A DNA stretch of 64,000 nt from Leptasterias polaris. Lineage: Eukaryota > Echinodermata > Asteroidea > Forcipulatida > Asteriidae. Below the pieces are notes generated by a model that worked only from the letters and a program-made list of their open reading frames with translations, made no database searches and was not told the DNA's origin. Positions 20,867-32,985 of this stretch are shown here, in pieces; positions within the stretch are counted from its first letter, which is position 1, and each line of letters starts with the position of its first letter. The stretch is from positions 2,790,001 through 2,854,000 of the forward strand of contig JAZGTN010000162.1 in assembly GCA_037783415.1 (NCBI GenBank), given 5' to 3'. Position numbers and translations under genes: made by a program.

Positions 20867-22290
20867 TCAAAGGCACTGACGGTTCACCTCAATAATATTG
20901 ACAAAGCCCTAATCCCAGGGTTCTCCACACGCGGTGCAGCGCCCGGAAAAAATTTTCAAAATACAAAATGCGCCCGGACAAAAAATGTAGCGCCCGGACA
21001 AAAAAATCTGTGCCTGGGCAAAAAAAAGCAGCCACTAGCTGTTCGGTCCTAAATTAGTGTCAATCAGTAATTTCCACAATGAAACGATTGTTATTATTCC
21101 CCGGGCACGTGCCGGGCAAGTATAAGAAATCGCACTGCATGACTGTTTTTCACGGCGCCCCCGCGGCACACATAACAGCCGTCATTTCAATCTACGTAAA
21201 TCATACACACGGACCATAGAGCTATCGCTGGCAGAGCATCGCAGCGCAACTGCACGATCGTGATAATCTTGGGAAATCTCGGTACATGGTAACCACGTGT
21301 ATAAAGCAGATTGATGCCGTGATCCAGGAAGACTATTGGCTCAAAAACGGGACCTTTCGCGCTATCTACCAATCCGCGGAAAGATTAAAACAGATTGACC
21401 AGGGGTACGTTTTCGAGGCTGGAACGAATAACTGTTTCGGTCATTGGCCCGTGTTATCGGATGGCCAAAATTCAACCGAAACATTTATTGGACCGCGAAA
21501 TGATCACCCCTAATGACGGCATGCTGCACACGTAATGGAGTTTAGGACGAAGACAGATAGACGTGAGTGATTGATTGTGAATGATGATACCTTTTAAGTT
21601 TGTAAATAAAACAGAAAGAAATGAGGGGGGAAAAAACTTAACTTTGTTTCGGATTAACGAAAAATTGTTAATGTTTTTTTTAATGGAAAAGTAAAAACAT
21701 ATTCTTGTTGACTCAAATATAAAGCTGAAAAAGTGATTTTCCCCTTCCTGCTGAATGCTGGTAATTTCACGCGAATCTACTCGGATTCGCGGCGTTAACG
21801 GGGGGCGCGAATCGATTCGTGGATTCGCGTCGGATTTCTAGGCCTGTACAGAAAACTTTTCTTTTTTTTCTTGTCCCATTGTTTGGTAGACTCCCACCCA
21901 GTGTCACATAGATTTGATGATTCATTGCGCTTGCACATTATAAGCATTGCTTGCGTGAAAAAATCACCCGGCGGCCGGCGCCGCCAGCGTGCGCCCGGAC
22001 AAAATTCGACCCTGTGGAGAACCCTGAATCCGTATAGCAACCATCCAGTTTGCAATGATTAAAAGCACTGACAGTTCTCTTTGTTAATAATAACAAAGCC
22101 CCAATCCGTCTCAAGTACAAAGATAAAAGGCACTGACGGTTCACTTTGTTAATAATAACAAAGCCCTAATCCGTACGAACTGTCTCACATACAAAGATAA
22201 AAAGCACTGACGGTTCCCTTACAAAGCCCTAATCCGTATGAACCATCTCAATGATAAAAAGCACTGATGTTCTTTTCATTAGAAGTACAA
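20867..22290 (+). repeat. Tandem array of 62-76 bp units, split by a transposon
   Basis: Units read AAAGGCACTGACGGTTCAC, then a TAATAATAACAAAGCCCT part, then AATCCGTA. One part-unit lies at 20867-20915, and about four units lie at 22027-22290. The 20916-22026 transposon interrupts a unit at AATCC. Confidence 0.75.
20916..22026. mobile_element. DNA transposon, CAGGGTTCTCCACA termini, 5 bp duplication
   Basis: 14 bp inverted repeats CAGGGTTCTCCACA and TGTGGAGAACCCTG. AATCC is duplicated (20911-20915 and 22027-22031), and undisturbed neighbouring units of the array show a single AATCC. CAGGG termini suggest a hAT-like element, although 5 bp is short for that superfamily. Subterminal GCGCCCGGACAAAA words occur near both ends. 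Small frames (for example 21286-21513) match nothing I recognise. Confidence 0.75.
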
Positions 22291-22705
22291 ATTTACAAGC
22301 CCCGCCCTGAAGAGCCATGAACAAGGAAGACAAGGGGGACAAGAAAAAGAAGTACAAAAAGGAAGAAAACAAAGAAAGAATAAACCTTTAACAAATTTAA
22401 AAAAATAAAAAATCATTTAATTTGTGTCTAGTACTTTTCTTTAACTTACGAGATAGCTTAACAATTATTATTTCGTGTTTTGTGTTTGTTTGATTCTGTC
22501 ATTTCTTTCTTTATTTTTATTTTGTTCATGATTTATTTATTGATTTGTTTATCTCTAATTATTAAATGATTATTATTCTGAAACAGCAGTTCGAAAAGAC
22601 ACTTTAAGGTTACTCTAATAAATGGCAGGGTATACCAAAGTATAAGAACCATGCACATTATGCCTAATTTACCGATGCACACCCCCCCCCCCCCCCCCAT
22701 ACTCA

Positions 22706-22802
22706 TTTTGACTGTCCTTGATGTATGACATTTCTTACTTTGTATGTACATGTTTGTATTTAAGAATGTTTTGGCCGAATAAATAATAATAATAATAATA
22801 AT
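22706..22802 (+). mobile_element. 97 bp retroelement 3' fragment in one palindrome arm
   Basis: Absent from the matching place in the left arm. It ends GGCCGAATAAATAATAATAA, an AATAAA plus (AAT)n tail resembling the 3' end of the LINE at 45742 (CCGAATAAATATTATTATT). It is probably an extremely 5'-truncated LINE or SINE copy. Confidence 0.65.
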
Positions 22803-23217
22803 AACCAGTGGCCAGTTCTTTGCATATTAATAGATAACTTTTGTGACTGCTCTGTGTCATTACTAGTCCAGCTATACACAGTCATGTACACCCAGACGGA
22901 AAAATGCATCCTTGTGGAGCACTCTTTTGGGGTCCAGCCCCAACAGAACACCCAACGAATTGGATTCATCAATGCCTTATTTGAATTACCCGCGATTACA
23001 GTAACACCGGATTCCTTTTATTGTCTTGTTTTTGTTTTGGGTATTTTTTGTTGGGGGATTACAGTTAAAGAAATCCAATGGCGGATCCGTACAAAGAGTG
23101 AACACACACACACACACATGTAGGCCTACTTATCCAGAAAGCTGGTGTGAACTGTGAATTGGAATGAATAATGCATTCTTAAGTAGTTGACGTATAGGAG
23201 ACGGTTCTGTTCTGTAC

Positions 23218-24798
23218 AGATGTTGTCTGTTTACGTTTACGTTGATAACTCGGCAGGATCCTTGTACTGCTGTAGTGCGAACGACTCTAGTCATGTCATT
23301 TCAACGCGACCGGCGACTTATACTTTATCATTTTCTTATAACTGGTCCACTCTGCACTGTGCTACATGTATGCAAACGACTATTGATAACCAGCGATGTG
23401 ACCATGCCCCGTACGCTGGTTCCAAATAGTCGACTAGCGTAGTCCAACTATAGTCGACTACTCAGACTAGACAGAGTTCAGGCTAACTGAGTCAAACTAT
23501 GGTCAACCTTGGGCGAACTTGGCCCTAGCATACATAGAGCTTGCTCTGTGGCCCTACATGTACATGTAGTAATGTAAGACTGCAGATATCAACATTTTAA
23601 AAAGGAATACAGCGCCCCAGTTACTTGATGATCTAAATTGTATTATATATTATATATTACAAAAAAAATGCATTGATAGTAAAAAGTACACTGTTCAGAC
23701 TTCAGGTAGCATTTAATAGCAGTTCATTAAACATTAACAATCAAAATTGAAAGATGTTTAAAAGTGGCAATCAGATACGGAAATTTTACCCATTTATTTA
23801 TCCCTTGCTTCTGCTGATCTTCTTAATGTCACGTTGATGATGTTTTGTTTATGTCATGAACAAGTTAAATTGTTACTTACAATCATAGTATTAGTAGGCC
23901 TATTGCTATGATTATTACTTAGTAACAAGAGAGGACCATAACGTAAGTTGCAATAGTAATGACCCTTGATCCTTCCCTGGATCCTTCCTTTTTGTTGTTG
24001 ACTAAAATTTGAAAAATTTGAAAAATTTATCAATACATGATGATGGTGGTTCGTCGTGTTAGACCCAGTAACTGGGAGTGCTTTACTCTTTTTCTGCGGT
24101 CTTGGTAGTAGTAGTACGTCAGTAGATGTCACTCCAGATGTACAGCCCCCCAGTACTGAGTCTACTGTCATGTAGTGTCTCACAGAGCTCTGAGTCATTG
24201 TCTAAAGCCTGGTTCATGTTTCTTGCAAATTAAGAGCAAATTTGAAGACACAACTCTACACATTCACAGCGAATATTTCTGGTGTTGTTAAGGGTGAGCC
24301 CTAAATTAACATTTCATTTTGGCTTTTTTTGCAGATTAGTTAAAAACCATTGATGTCAACAACTTTAACTGCTGTTAAAACTGAAGATCATCACCTGGGG
24401 ATTGTGAATCAATCTACATGTACTCTATCAACCATCAACCGTTTTGTAGTTGATATCAACTGACTGTAGACACAGACTTTGTGGCATCTTTACAATTCCA
24501 GCCCTGTTTTGTAGTTGATAGCATCAACTCCTTCATACATGTATGTATATTGACATCGAAGTCTCAATCCTGTGTTGAGTACAGTTATCTCCATAGGATT
24601 CATCTTCTATTGAATGACAGCGATATAACTTCACTCCCGCTGGTGATTTTACGTCAACAACTTGAGATGTAAACTTTTATGGATGTAACTTCTGTTGACA
24701 GAAATAGTGGTGACTTGCAGTTAATGGACATTGACTTGTGTGAATGAAACTGTAGTTGACCAAGACATTGAACCAGGGACCAAGCAATAGCACCAAGC
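23218..24798 (+). other. Upstream region of ARL6
   Basis: Presumably contains the ARL6 promoter and 5' UTR. No TATA box, CpG cluster or first-exon boundary could be fixed. A direct repeat TTTGAAAAATTTGAAAAATT lies near 24008. Confidence 0.4.
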
Positions 24799-27700
24799 AT
24801 GGGTTTGGGCGACCTACTTTGCAAGTTGTTCGGTAGAACCAACAAGAAGGCGCAGGTGTTGTGCATTGGATTGGACAATAGTGGAAAGAGTACTATAATA
24901 AATGAACTGAAACCTAAAGATGTAAGTGATCACAAAAGTCAAGTCCAGTCACGAGTAAATGTTATCAATGCCAAGCCAAGCCATATTATCAATTTCATCT
25001 TTGACAATTTGAGCCTGGTTTATTTTTTACAAAAAAGGGTGCTGTTTTCCAATTTTGACGCAGGAAAAAATCGGTTCACTTTATTGCAATGCAACTTGAT
25101 TGCAATGCAACTTGATTGCAATGCAATTTGCATGAAGTATGAACTGGGCTTGTCTCAGGTTACATTGAGCACAGTACCCAGAAGTTTTGTTTTTGTGGAG
25201 TGCAGTTGGCATAACTAGGCATTTTTATCGGTTTGGAATGCATTTGTGTATTTTTTCGACCTCATTTGGGGTGCTAGGGTTCGGAGCTCCAGCAGCTACC
25301 TTCCCCCAGTGGAGTGTGGGAGTGCACTGGATAGAGTTCTTGTGATTTCAAAGTGTCTGTCATGACACTTGTGTCCTTGAGCAAGACATTACTGTGTTGT
25401 CCTTCGGATGAGACGTAACGCAGTAGGTCCTGTGTCTTGTGTCATGCATGTAAAACGACCCAGTACGTTTATCACTGAGAGACATTCTAGAGAAGAGGTT
25501 TGCCCTTTTGTTTCTGGCATGGTTGCACTGGATTGCCTTGTAAACCCATATGAGGCATTACATAATAGGCAGAAATGGGCATCATAATTCAAATCAAATC
25601 AAATACCTCTCTGCATACCTGTCGTAAAAATTACAGACCTGGTATTATTATTAACATCTTCTGAAATTCTTTCTTGACTTTGTGAATTTCAAGACTCACT
25701 CCCAACATGTACATGTATAGGCCCACTTGCCTTCATCCTCAATCCTTCACTCTTACATTATAGGCTATGTCACTTCACACCAAAATGTTTGGACTCGGAC
25801 AAAATCTGTTTGCCCGGCCGAGTGATAAGCAATTGTTATTTGGACCTACATGCATTCCTCAATCCTTCAACTTCATGAAGAGGATTCAGGAGGGATAGGG
25901 TTGAAGTGACAACTGACCCAAAACAAATTCAGGATAAGAGCTGGTCTTTGTATCCTAAATAAAACATTGACTTACATGTACATAGTTAGGTATAGCCATT
26001 TTTGAATTAGCGGCTATGTTTGTGTTGATGGCTGGATCACCATGTTTACATGCATTAAGGCTTCCCTTAACTACTACCTTAGCAACAACCTTAGCCGCCA
26101 ATTCGGACTCAGCCCATATTAATTGCATGTTTTTTTAAATATTTCACTTGCTTTTTAACTTCAGTGAATGTAAGTTTCTTCCCTTTTGTTGTTTCAAGTC
26201 CCAAGCGGAAGACATTGTACCCACCATTGGGTTCACCGTAGAAACATTCAAGTCAACAGCAGTCAACTTCACTGTGTTTGATATGTCAGGCCAGGGGAAG
26301 TATCGTAATCTATGGGAGCATTACTACAGGTACATGTGTAAGGGTTTCTGTCTTAGTTACAATAGCCTAAAGCGCAATCTCTTTGGGACGTTTTATTGGA
26401 AAAAGAGCAAAACTTAAATTTACTATCCTGCCTCCATTTGACATGTTTGGTACTGGATATATGACATTGTGTACCTCCTTCCCCTCCTATTGTGTCTTCA
26501 TTGTGCTCTGGGAATCTCAATATTTTTTTTGGGGGGAGGTATTTCTGTACAAGAAGAAAACAGTATGTTAAAATATGGGAACATTTGGGGGGACACCATC
26601 TGCCACATATTGGGCATGGTACACCAGCTTCAGACCAGGGACCTTGACCAAACCATGGCTTTGGGGTCCGGCTTTGACTTGGGCTTCGTACGGCAGTGTA
26701 CTTTTTGTACAGTGTATCCAACATCAAACAAAGCCCAGAGCCGCGGCTGCGGCTGGATCACCATTTTAATGCCCATTAATGTATAGACTACCCCTTAGTC
26801 ACAGCCACAGCCACCAATTCGGTCCTGGCCTCAGTTTTTCTTAAAGCATCAACATTGTCTGGGGACATCACTTTTCATTTTGGCTAGGGACCTTTTTATG
26901 TCAAGCAATAATCGTTTGTGCTAATAGTCTGTACTTTCTTTGGCGTGTCGTAGCCAAGCTGTTAAAAGCACCCGACTCAAGCTCTAGTATTTTTAATCAG
27001 CAGAATTTGGTTTGGAGTCCTGGTCAAGACACTATTGTCCTTCAGTAAGACACTTAAATAGTAATGCTTTGTCCTTTGGATGGGACGTAAAGCTGTAGGT
27101 CCTGTGTACTAGGATTGGTAGTGCATGTAAAAGAATCCAGAGCACTCTGGAAGAGTAGGGGTGTTTTGGGTTCATATAGCAAGCACCCTTGTTTACAGGT
27201 TTCCTCAAGCTTGCAAGCTACAATGTCTGTTCACTTAATGAGGCATTCTTGGTTTCATTACCAGAAATTTATATTATAAAACTAAAAGTTGTAAATGAAA
27301 AAAATTAGTGTTTTTTTGTTTAATTCCTAATGCTTTTTCTGTGCTTTTCCTTCCAGGGAGGCTCAAGGCATCATCTTTGTGCTGGACAGTAGTGATAAAT
27401 TAAGGATGGTCGTTGCTAAGGAAGAACTGGAGCTCCTCTTGAAGCACAAAGGTAACTCTCCTTGAATCATTCTTCATACACATAGGCCTGAGGGCCCAAT
27501 TTCAAAGAGCTACTTAAGCACAGAAAGAAGCTAAGCACAACAAAATTACACCTACCAGAATAAGGATTCTAGCCAAAATGCCATTCTCACATGCACCATC
27601 CTGCTCATTTCTGCTAAGCAGAAAATTGGTAGGCAAACTTTCTGCTTCTTTAACTCTATGAAATGGGCCCTTGAAATACACAAAGGCCAAGGCCTCTTTT

Positions 27701-29540
27701 GCCCTGGTATTGGCCTGGGTGCCCTTTCAGAAGTTTCCCATAGACTTGAAGATTTCCCAATGTGCCTTGCCATCTCAAAATTGCAATAATTTGCTGACGC
27801 TCTCCCTATTACATGTATGTCATTATATTTATTTGGGGGGTGCCTGATGGAATCCATACAACCGTTAGCTGCCGTATAGCCAGAGATAACACCCAAGTTT
27901 ACAATACAACCTGGGTAGCTGCAGGAGAAGGATTTATCCTTAAGGGGATGTGTCTTTTTATTCCAACTGTCAAATGGTTTATTACTTCATTTTTTATTTG
28001 ATTTGTTTACAGACATCTCCCAGAAATGCATCCCCATCCTCTTCTTTGCAAATAAGATGGATCTTCGAGAGTCTCTGTCCTCCGTCCAGTGTACAAAGCA
28101 TCTAGAGCTAGAGCACATCAAGGATAAACCGTGGCATATATGCGCAAGTAATGCCCTGACTGGAGAGGGACTACATGAAGGAATAGAATGGCTCACAGGT
28201 AAACAGAGATTGTGTTCATGGAGTGTTTCAGGGTACATTCTGAGCACAAAAGAATGTTCCTGTGGGCATTAGACAGCCAGAACGTTCTGCTAAACAGCAT
28301 CAGTGTGCCAAAGTACAAGAGCAATCCCAGAGCTTCCAACTTTCCCTGATTATGCAGAAAGTTCCCTGAAAATCAACCAATCTTTCCATGTTCTGATGAA
28401 CAAATTTGAAAACCTCCCTGATTATGGAAAATTTGTCCCTATTATGTTGATTGCAAGATGCAAATGTTGGCAGCTCTGCAATCCTACACAAGTGAATAGG
28501 CGCATTAGCATTTTGAATGTTTGAATGGAATGTTCCTATAGAATGTTCCAGTGGTCCAATGAAACGGTTCATGAGCATACGCTGGAATACTTATCAGATC
28601 CAATTAGAACGTTCCTACCGTTCCTACCGTTCCTACTTTTGAGACACTCCCTAAATATCTCCACCTCCTTAACCCCAACTATCAACCCCCCCCCCCCCAA
28701 AAAAAAAAGACAAAATAAAATTAAAATAAAAAAATGCAAAATACATGAGCATGTTTACCTTCATACTTAAAGGCACAGTATACGTTTGGTAATGACTCTG
28801 AAAATTAATGGCAATAAAAACTTACTTGGTAAGAAGTACAGCAGCTTTGGATAGTATAATGCATTCAGAGAAACTTTTCACTTCGAAGTACTACGGTTAT
28901 GGAAAAATATATCACTTTTTATCCTCCCAAATTTGAATCTGAAAAACGTAACGGCTGTAACGCTTCTCAGATTGTGTATTCCTATGGGGAATATTCTTCC
29001 TGCATGGAAATATTCGCTCCGGTTTTTCGGTGATACATGTATCTCAAAAACGCGACCACCTTTTGAAGGGAAAATTTTCACAGGTTGGTTTTATTGTATA
29101 TACCTACATTTATATAGGATTAAAACAATCAATATAGGAACAATATAGGATTAAAACAATCAAATGGTTCCAAATGGTTCCAAAAACCAAAGGTATACTT
29201 TGCCTTTAATGGAACCAATTGTGCCAGATACATGGTCCATTTTGGGGAAGCATAGAATGGGTTAATCAGCCAAATACTTGTTTGTGTTGTATACATGCTG
29301 ATTGTGGCTGGTAAAATCACACTGATTGAGTTCTCATCAGAAACACCAGAGATTGAGTCCGGTGTTCTTATCTCCTCGACCACGATAGGCCACTTTACAG
29401 GTTATGAATTTTCACAAGTTGGTTGTCTGCTGTGTAGAAAACTAGAGGATGGGAATGTACTCGCTCCTCAAAACACAACAATGTTCTTTCCCAAGTTACC
29501 TCCCCTCCCCTTTCTCATTACAGATAAACTCAAGCGATGA
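24799..29540 (+). CDS. ARL6: ADP-ribosylation factor-like protein 6 (BBS3), five coding exons
   Basis: Coding exons 24799-24921, 26199-26329, 27357-27451, 28013-28198 and 29524-29540. All introns are GT-AG and the phases fit, giving 552 bases: 183 residues plus TGA. The usual ARL6 length is 186. ARL6 is an Arf-family GTPase. Its GTP form recruits the BBSome coat to membranes for ciliary cargo traffic, and human mutations cause Bardet-Biedl syndrome. Visible motifs: MGLGDLL start with an N-terminal amphipathic segment; P-loop GLDNSGKS (residues 24-31, Ser where many have Thr); switch I PTIGF; switch [29 protein letters not shown] guanine-specificity motif; CAS G5 motif; and an exon 5 giving only DKLKR. 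Introns 1 and 2 each hold a SINE; introns 3 and 4 hold MITEs. Exon 1 alone reads on past its donor into intron, so the single-exon frame ending at 25218 is artefactual. Confidence 0.95.
25245..25610 (+). mobile_element. SINE with Deu-like body, diverged head (ARL6 intron 1)
   Basis: The body reads CTTGAGCAAGACATTA, CCTTCGGATGAGACGTAA, GTAGGTCCTGTG, then ATGTAAAACGACCCAGT, and ends in (AAATC)n. The same order of motifs occurs at 26940-27260. The GGATGRGACGTAAA and AGGTCCTG blocks resemble the conserved central domain of the Deu-SINE group. The tRNA-like head is not clear here. Confidence 0.65.
26940..27262 (+). mobile_element. tRNA-headed SINE with Deu-like body (ARL6 intron 2)
   Basis: An RNA polymerase III A box, TAGCCAAGCTG (26951-26961), and a B box, GGTTTGGAGTCC (27009-27020), frame a head resembling a leucine tRNA (CTCAAGC at the anticodon position). 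The body follows with CCTTTGGATGGGACGTAAAG, GTAGGTCCTGTG and GAAGAGTAGGGGTGTT. These body motifs are shared with the 25245 copy. Confidence 0.7.
27492..27670. mobile_element. MITE of the GGGCCCAATTTCATAGAG family (ARL6 intron 3)
   Basis: 179 bp, from GGGCCCAATTTCAAAGAGCT to CTCTATGAAATGGGCCC. It has internal CTAAGCACAA and TGCTAAGCAGAAA motifs typical of the family. Confidence 0.75.
28771..29205. mobile_element. MITE with TTAA target site (ARL6 intron 4)
   Basis: Termini AGGCACAGTATACGTTTGGT and the inverse ACCAAAGGTATACTTTGCCT are flanked by TTAA (28767-28770 and 29206-29209). A second, decayed copy at about 59092-59470 shares AAAACTTACT-TGGTAAGAAG, GCAGCTTT-GATAGTATAA and a TTTTCACA motif. 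The TTAA site suggests a Kolobok or piggyBac-driven MITE. Confidence 0.78.
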
Positions 29541-32258
29541 GATGGAATTCAGCAGAGGTAGCGATTGACAGAGGATGAAGGTGACAGAAGTATTGACCAA
29601 CCGGGGTTGGGTTATTGAACTGTGTGCTTTAAATCCTTGGACCATTTAAAAGGTCAACGTAAGCCTTTGTTGAGTTCTTCAAATTGATGGGCGTAAAATA
29701 TTGAAATATAATGTACATTTTTAACCTTTGAGATCGTTGTAATGGCCAAAAAACAAAACAAATAACATTCCAAAAACAAACCTATTTTCAATCCTAATTG
29801 AAACATACTGGGGCTGGTTGTTGAACAAATTACTTTTCCTAGCCATGTTCAGGTATTTCCATGGGTTGATTTTTAAACTGGCTTGTAACAGAAATATGAA
29901 ACCTCTTTTTAAGGGAGGAATGCAAACTTAACCTGGCCTGTTACATTGTTCCATCACATCAAAACACATTTTTATCTAAAAAGACACTGAGAGGCTATGC
30001 ACATATTCCAAGTAATCTTAATCTCATCATCTTCCTGTATTCTCTTTCAATATTTTGATGGTAATTTAAGAGAGTTTTAAAATGTTTGAAATGATTGGCA
30101 TCATTTATTGACATCCCTGACTGTACTTTCAACCTCTTATCACCGGGATATCCGAAACATTTTCGGTGCTCACCCAGAAGATTAACTTTTGTGATTTCCA
30201 GATTTTTTATTTCATTTTTTATAAAACTGTTATCTCGATAAAACATGAACAAAGCATGTAAACACAACAAATGTTCTCATAATTTGCACCGGGTTTTTCC
30301 GTTTCTCTTTTGAGAAAAATGTATGTTTTCACCTTGAAATGGCCAAACTTTGGCCGATAATTGGCCATGGCATGCTGGTATCTCGCACATACTTCCTTTG
30401 CCGAACCCATTAGTAAACAATCATGGTAGCCTATCAATTGCTCGGAATCCTTGTTTGTCCAACAAAAGGACAGAGATCTGGAATTGGGGATTACACAGTA
30501 ATCCCTGGTCAAACCGGGATTTCAAGCAAGAATTCCAGATCTTTTGTCCCACTTTGATTTGGGGCAATTCCAGATCTTTTGTTGTTCTTTGCTATGGGGC
30601 AAACAGCATCGGAACAGGTAGTGATCTACTGTAGGGCTAGCTTCTGACGTTCATTACAAACTGGGTTGAAATCATCTACCGGGTACTTCTTAGATGGGAT
30701 GGCCCATGCATAGGATCATCCCATCCAGAAAATTATGCAAAAGATGAGAACAGAATGATAGACTCCTCCCAAAGATATTGACATGCTTTTATGTTTACTT
30801 TAATGGTAACAAAATGACTTACTATTCTTTAAACTCAGTAGAGGGAGAGAGAGAGGAGGCCCTAACCCTCATAGAAAGTTGATCACACATTAAAGGATAC
30901 AGTTTTCAAAGTCATACCTAGTCTTGGTGCAAACATTGTTGTTTCTTGTCACTCATGTTGATCTGCACACAGGCTAAGTAATGCGCAAACCACCGAACGA
31001 TAGCAGTTGCTGTTACGAAATCTTGAATTATTCCATCACTCATACTGGTTCGTGGATTCTAGTGTACGCCTCCTATTGGTGAAACAGTCACGCTGTGTAT
31101 GCAGTATTGAGTTACAACAATCATGTATCTTTTCAACACAGATCAATGCCAAATGCTGAAACATTTCAAATTTGAATTTTTATTTGAAGTGTGTAGTACT
31201 GCACTTCTTGAAAAATTCCTTTATAAGACATTGAATAGTCATCATAAAGTTGAACTTGAAATCAGTTGGTGATGTTTTTGATTAGATATAGTTTAAAATC
31301 TTCTATACAATTAAATGTTACAACTTCTGCACATATATGCGAAAGAAACAAACACACATGAGACTGTGATCCACTATTTTACTAAATCACAAAGTGCCAC
31401 TGTGTAAATTCATAAATTTTGTAAAAAAACAGAGATATTGTTATTCCTTGTAAAGTTAACTTTTCATCTAGGCCTTCGTGGCCTAGACGTCATCTGTGTA
31501 GCTGCGAAGCGACTGGAAGCGAAGACCACATGCGCTAGTGGCGAGAACCTTTTCCATATTGTCATGAATTTCTTATGTTTTTCTTTGTTTCTTTACTTTG
31601 TCTACTCTTCTGGGGTTGCAAAATTCCAGAACGATTAAAAAATGATTGGGTCAGCATACATTAACCTATTATGCTTTGCGATTGGTTAACCTTTCAGCAC
31701 ATACCTATTTGCATAAAAAGTTTGTTTGGATCTTTATGAATAATTCAACAACAACAAAACGTAACAAATCATGTTTGAAAAGGCCTCATGGCCTTGTCAC
31801 TTACCCGTGCGCATGTGGTCTCCTCTTCCTGATGCTTCGCAAGTAAACAGTTTTGTTCTAGCTACATGAAGTGAAAGAGCTGGTACAACATGAACAACAA
31901 AGTGATCAAAGTGATCAAACAGGTGTTGAGTTGACCGCAAAACTTGTTTTTGTGGCGGCAATACTTATGCAATTCTGACTTCTTGCATTCATTCAGTTCC
32001 TCAAAATAGCTGTCGTCACCTAAGAGCCTTTTATTGAGAGAGTTGCTGCATTTGGACTGAATATGGCACCCAGCTACCATGTAACCAAAGAAAACTGTTA
32101 CAACTCTCTCAGTACACAGCTCTGCACCAACCTGCAATAGGGCAACCTCACACAGAGGTCAAAGGAGGTTTTGCAATGGGTCATTCTGTGCGTCTTGTGT
32201 ACACAGCTGTGCCTTTTTTAATCGTTGTTTTACCTCAACTATAACGCCTGGATTGTCA
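29541..32258 (+). other. ARL6 3' flank and intergenic sequence
   Basis: The ARL6 3' UTR must begin here but no near AATAAA was found. Around 30470-30600 there are repeated AATTCCAGATCTTTTGT words, and 30915-31125 is the uninterrupted dispersed repeat described separately. No further exons recognised. Confidence 0.4.
30915..31125 (+). repeat. Dispersed repeat, uninterrupted copy
   Basis: Begins CCTAGTCTTGGTGCAA and contains GTGGATTCTAGTGTACGCCTC followed by ATTGGTGAAACAGTC. It serves as the empty-site counterpart of the interrupted copy at 18539-19950. Confidence 0.6.
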
Positions 32259-32452
32259 TCTTTGAAGAGGGCAAGGCCATTTTGTACCAACCCTTTTAGA
32301 AAGAACATGTACATGTACATGTATATATAATTTGTTTTACCCTGAGACTGATGTGTAATAAGCACTGTATACTCAGTACTTTCCCTGAGTTCTGTGAAAA
32401 AAAAAATCCACAGGCAAAACGCTCGGGTGGGTTTCAAACCCACGACCTTTTC
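32258..32452 (-). mobile_element. SINE copy, second tRNA-like family
   Basis: On the minus strand, GGTCGTGGGTTTGAAACCC (B-box-like) is followed by TTTTTCACAGAACTC, GTACTGAGTATACAGTGCTT and ACACATCAGTCTC. The second half matches the copy at 44650-44846. The A-box part is missing or diverged. Confidence 0.6.
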
Positions 32453-32633
32453 TTGACCAATATATGTATAGATTTTTATTATTGATAGTATATATTATGG
32501 ACAGCCATGTGAAGGTTTTCTGAAAACCTCTTACTTTGCATAATATTTGCAAGTGAGTTGGCTAACCAATTATAACCGTGATCAACTGCATGGGTTTTGT
32601 ATGGAGGAAAAGCTGTTCTCAGAATTATCTGTG

Positions 32634-32985
32634 TACTGTGTAGATGCATTCACCACATGATGTGGTGTTACAGCCTGGTATAGTGCATCTATCATTCAAA
32701 AGTACTGTTGGTGTTGAATGGTCTAACAGTAGAAGGGCTGACTGTACTGTTTAGATGCATTCACCACAGAATATCATAATACAGGCTGGCATAGTATGTC
32801 TTTCATTCAAAACCACAGTGGATGATATTGAGTGGTCAGACAGTAGGAGGGTTGACTGTATTCTGTGCAGATGCATGTACCACATAGTACCATATTGGAG
32901 GCTGGCATAGTGCTCTGTCATTCAAACCATGTGGATGGTATTGTGTAGTCAGACAGTAAGATGGTCAAAGTTTAGTGTAGATATT
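32634..32985 (+). repeat. Three tandem copies of a ~113 bp unit
   Basis: Units start near 32634, 32745 and 32860. Each has CTGTGTAGATGCATTCACCACA, then GGCTGGCATAGT, then CATTCAAA, a GGTATTG-type block, and GTCAGACAGTAGGAGG. Similarity is roughly 70-80% by eye. No coding potential is shared between copies. Confidence 0.8.

Larger units (their letters stand above)
20117..23217. repeat. 3.1 kb inverted duplication (arms about 600 and 715 bp)
   Basis: Left arm 20117-20713 and right arm 22500-23217 are inverted copies. Both carry the GTACGGATCC block, the (GT)n microsatellite, the G15/C17 run and the AATAATCATTTAATAATTAG block. The right arm has two extra segments: about 97 bp (22706-22802) ending in (AAT)n, and about 38 bp near 22900-22938. 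The centre holds a tandem array and a transposon. Confidence 0.85.

Noticed and set aside
21286..21513. Transposase remnant in the 20916-22026 element
   Set aside because: 75 residues with no motif I can assign; too short to support.
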